This document shows, in pieces, positions 5,668 through 6,716 of a DNA stretch of 6,716 nucleotides (the stretch's first letter is position 1; every line of letters begins with the position of its first letter). The notes beneath the pieces are model-generated. The model was not told the DNA's origin and did not search any database. It worked only from the letters and a program-made list of their open reading frames with translations. Origin of the DNA: Prevotella sp. Lineage in GTDB: Bacteria > Bacteroidota > Bacteroidia > Bacteroidales > Bacteroidaceae. The translations under genes were made by a program, and so were the position numbers. The stretch spans positions 1-6,716 of the forward strand of contig DMYZ01000209.1 in assembly GCA_003483565.1 (NCBI GenBank), read 5' to 3'.

Positions 5668-6716
5668 ATGAAGAATTTGCGAAAAATACTTATGCTGATA
5701 GCTGGTCTGTTTGCCTTTTCGGGGATGCAGGCACAGGACAAAATTATCAATCCGGACATTAGTTATGCAGGTACACCACGCACGCTCACTATTGGCGGCA
5801 TCAATGTATCTGGAGTGGAAGGATATGAAGATTATGTCCTTACTGGTATCTCAGGATTGTCTGTAGGGCAATCTGTCACTGTGCCGGGTACTGAAATTAC
5901 AGATGCTGTGAAGCGCTATTGGCGCCATGGCCTCTTCTCCAAGGTCGCAATCTCTGCTGATTCTATTATTGGTGATAAGATTTGGCTGCATATCTATCTC
6001 GCTGTTCGTCCCCGTGTTTCCGATATCAACTATATTGGACTGAAGAAGACGGAACGGGAGGATATGGAGAAAAAGCTCGGCTTGTTGAAAGGCAGCCAGA
6101 TTACTCCAAATATGATTGATCGTGCTAAAATTCTGGCTCAAAAGTATTTTGATGATAAGGGATATAAGAATGCTGATATAGAGATTAATCAGCGTGAGGA
6201 TGTTGCTAATAAGAATGAAGTGATTCTGGATATCACTGTCGACAAGAAAGAGAAGATGAAGGTCCATCAGATCATTATAGAAGGCAACAAAGCTTTAAGT
6301 GATCGTAAAATCAAGGGAGGACTTTTTGTCAAAGGTGCTTTTAAGAAAACTCATGAGGCTGGTAAGCTAGCTACCTTCCTGAAATCAAAGAAATACACTC
6401 CTGAGCGTTGGGCGAAAGACAAGGAAAACCTTATTGATATGTATAATGAATATGGTTACCGTGATGCTTCTATTCTCAGCGACAGTGTGTGGAATTATGA
6501 TAAAAAACATGTAGATATTGATATTAAAGTAGAAGAAGGTAAAAAGTATTTCATTAGAAATATTACATGGGTCGGAAATACCGTTTATACTACAGATTAC
6601 TTGAGTAATGTGCTTGGTATGAAGAAAGGAGACGTCTATAACCAGAAACTTCTAAATAAACGTTTGTCGGAAGATGATGACGCCGTAGGTAATTTATATT
6701 GGAATACAGGTTACAT
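5668..6716 (+). CDS. bamA: Outer-membrane assembly factor BamA, N-terminal part (cut by window end)
   Basis: The open frame starts at the ATG at 5668 and runs off the window after 349 codons plus two bases, with no stop. BamA is the central Omp85-family protein that folds and inserts beta-barrel proteins into the outer membrane. A signal peptide covers residues 1-22 (LRKILMLIAGLFAFSGMQA, likely cleaved before QDK). Successive periplasmic POTRA domains follow: about 40-115 (GGINVSGVEGYEDYVL, then YWRHGLFSKV), 116-193 (VSDINYIGLKK, then YFDDKGYKNADI), 197-290 (VHQIIIEGNKALSDRKI, then YNEYGYRDASI) and a fourth from about 294 (FIRNITWVGNTVYTTDYL). The repeated G-(F/Y)-x-x-A ends are classic for POTRA. 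The third domain carries extra residues around 222-248. The barrel would lie beyond the window. Placement right after uppS matches other Bacteroidales, where Skp/OmpH-like chaperone genes usually follow; that part is inference. Confidence 0.95.
   Translation, partial: MKNLRKILMLIAGLFAFSGMQAQDKIINPDISYAGTPRTLTIGGINVSGVEGYEDYVLTGISGLSVGQSVTVPGTEITDAVKRYWRHGLFSKVAISADSIIGDKIWLHIYLAVRPRVSDINYIGLKKTEREDMEKKLGLLKGSQITPNMIDRAKILAQKYFDDKGYKNADIEINQREDVANKNEVILDITVDKKEKMKVHQIIIEGNKALSDRKIKGGLFVKGAFKKTHEAGKLATFLKSKKYTPERWAKDKENLIDMYNEYGYRDASILSDSVWNYDKKHVDIDIKVEEGKKYFIRNITWVGNTVYTTDYLSNVLGMKKGDVYNQKLLNKRLSEDDDAVGNLYWNTGY

Overview
The window looks like an ordinary chromosomal housekeeping stretch from a member of the Bacteroidales, most likely Prevotellaceae (Prevotella/Segatella type). 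The reasons are the AT-rich intergenic DNA, Bacteroidetes promoter elements (TTTG about 20 bases before TAnnTTTG), starts without strong Shine-Dalgarno sequences, a lipoprotein and a barrel protein matching the Bacteroidetes families DUF6242 and DUF6089, and the order barrel protein - uppS - bamA. The genus is inferred from recalled family resemblance, not from a search.

Layout. A uracil phosphoribosyltransferase gene (upp) runs leftward from 695 to 36. A 244-base gap with back-to-back promoters separates it from pckA (940-2556, ATP-dependent phosphoenolpyruvate carboxykinase), which ends in a clear intrinsic terminator (2582-2616). A second gap of 235 bases holds that terminator, a probable -7 element and a 10-bp leader hairpin. 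After it comes a tightly packed rightward cluster: a predicted DUF6242 lipoprotein (2792-4153), a DUF6089-like outer-membrane beta-barrel protein (4174-4887), uppS (4891-5646) and the first 349 codons of bamA (5668 to the window end). The gaps inside the cluster are 20, 3 and 21 bases, which suggests one transcript.

How the genes work together. upp salvages uracil to UMP. pckA interconverts oxaloacetate and phosphoenolpyruvate; in succinate-producing anaerobes it usually runs in the CO2-fixing, ATP-forming direction. The right-hand cluster is about the cell envelope: UppS makes the polyprenyl carrier lipid used for peptidoglycan and surface glycans, BamA inserts outer-membrane proteins, and the two preceding genes encode exported envelope proteins of unknown function. 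I found no mobile element, CRISPR array, tRNA, rRNA or defence system. The points most worth following are a 9-base word repeated three times between the divergent promoters, the lipoprotein leader hairpin, and the uncharacterised lipoprotein/barrel pair at the head of the uppS-bamA cluster.
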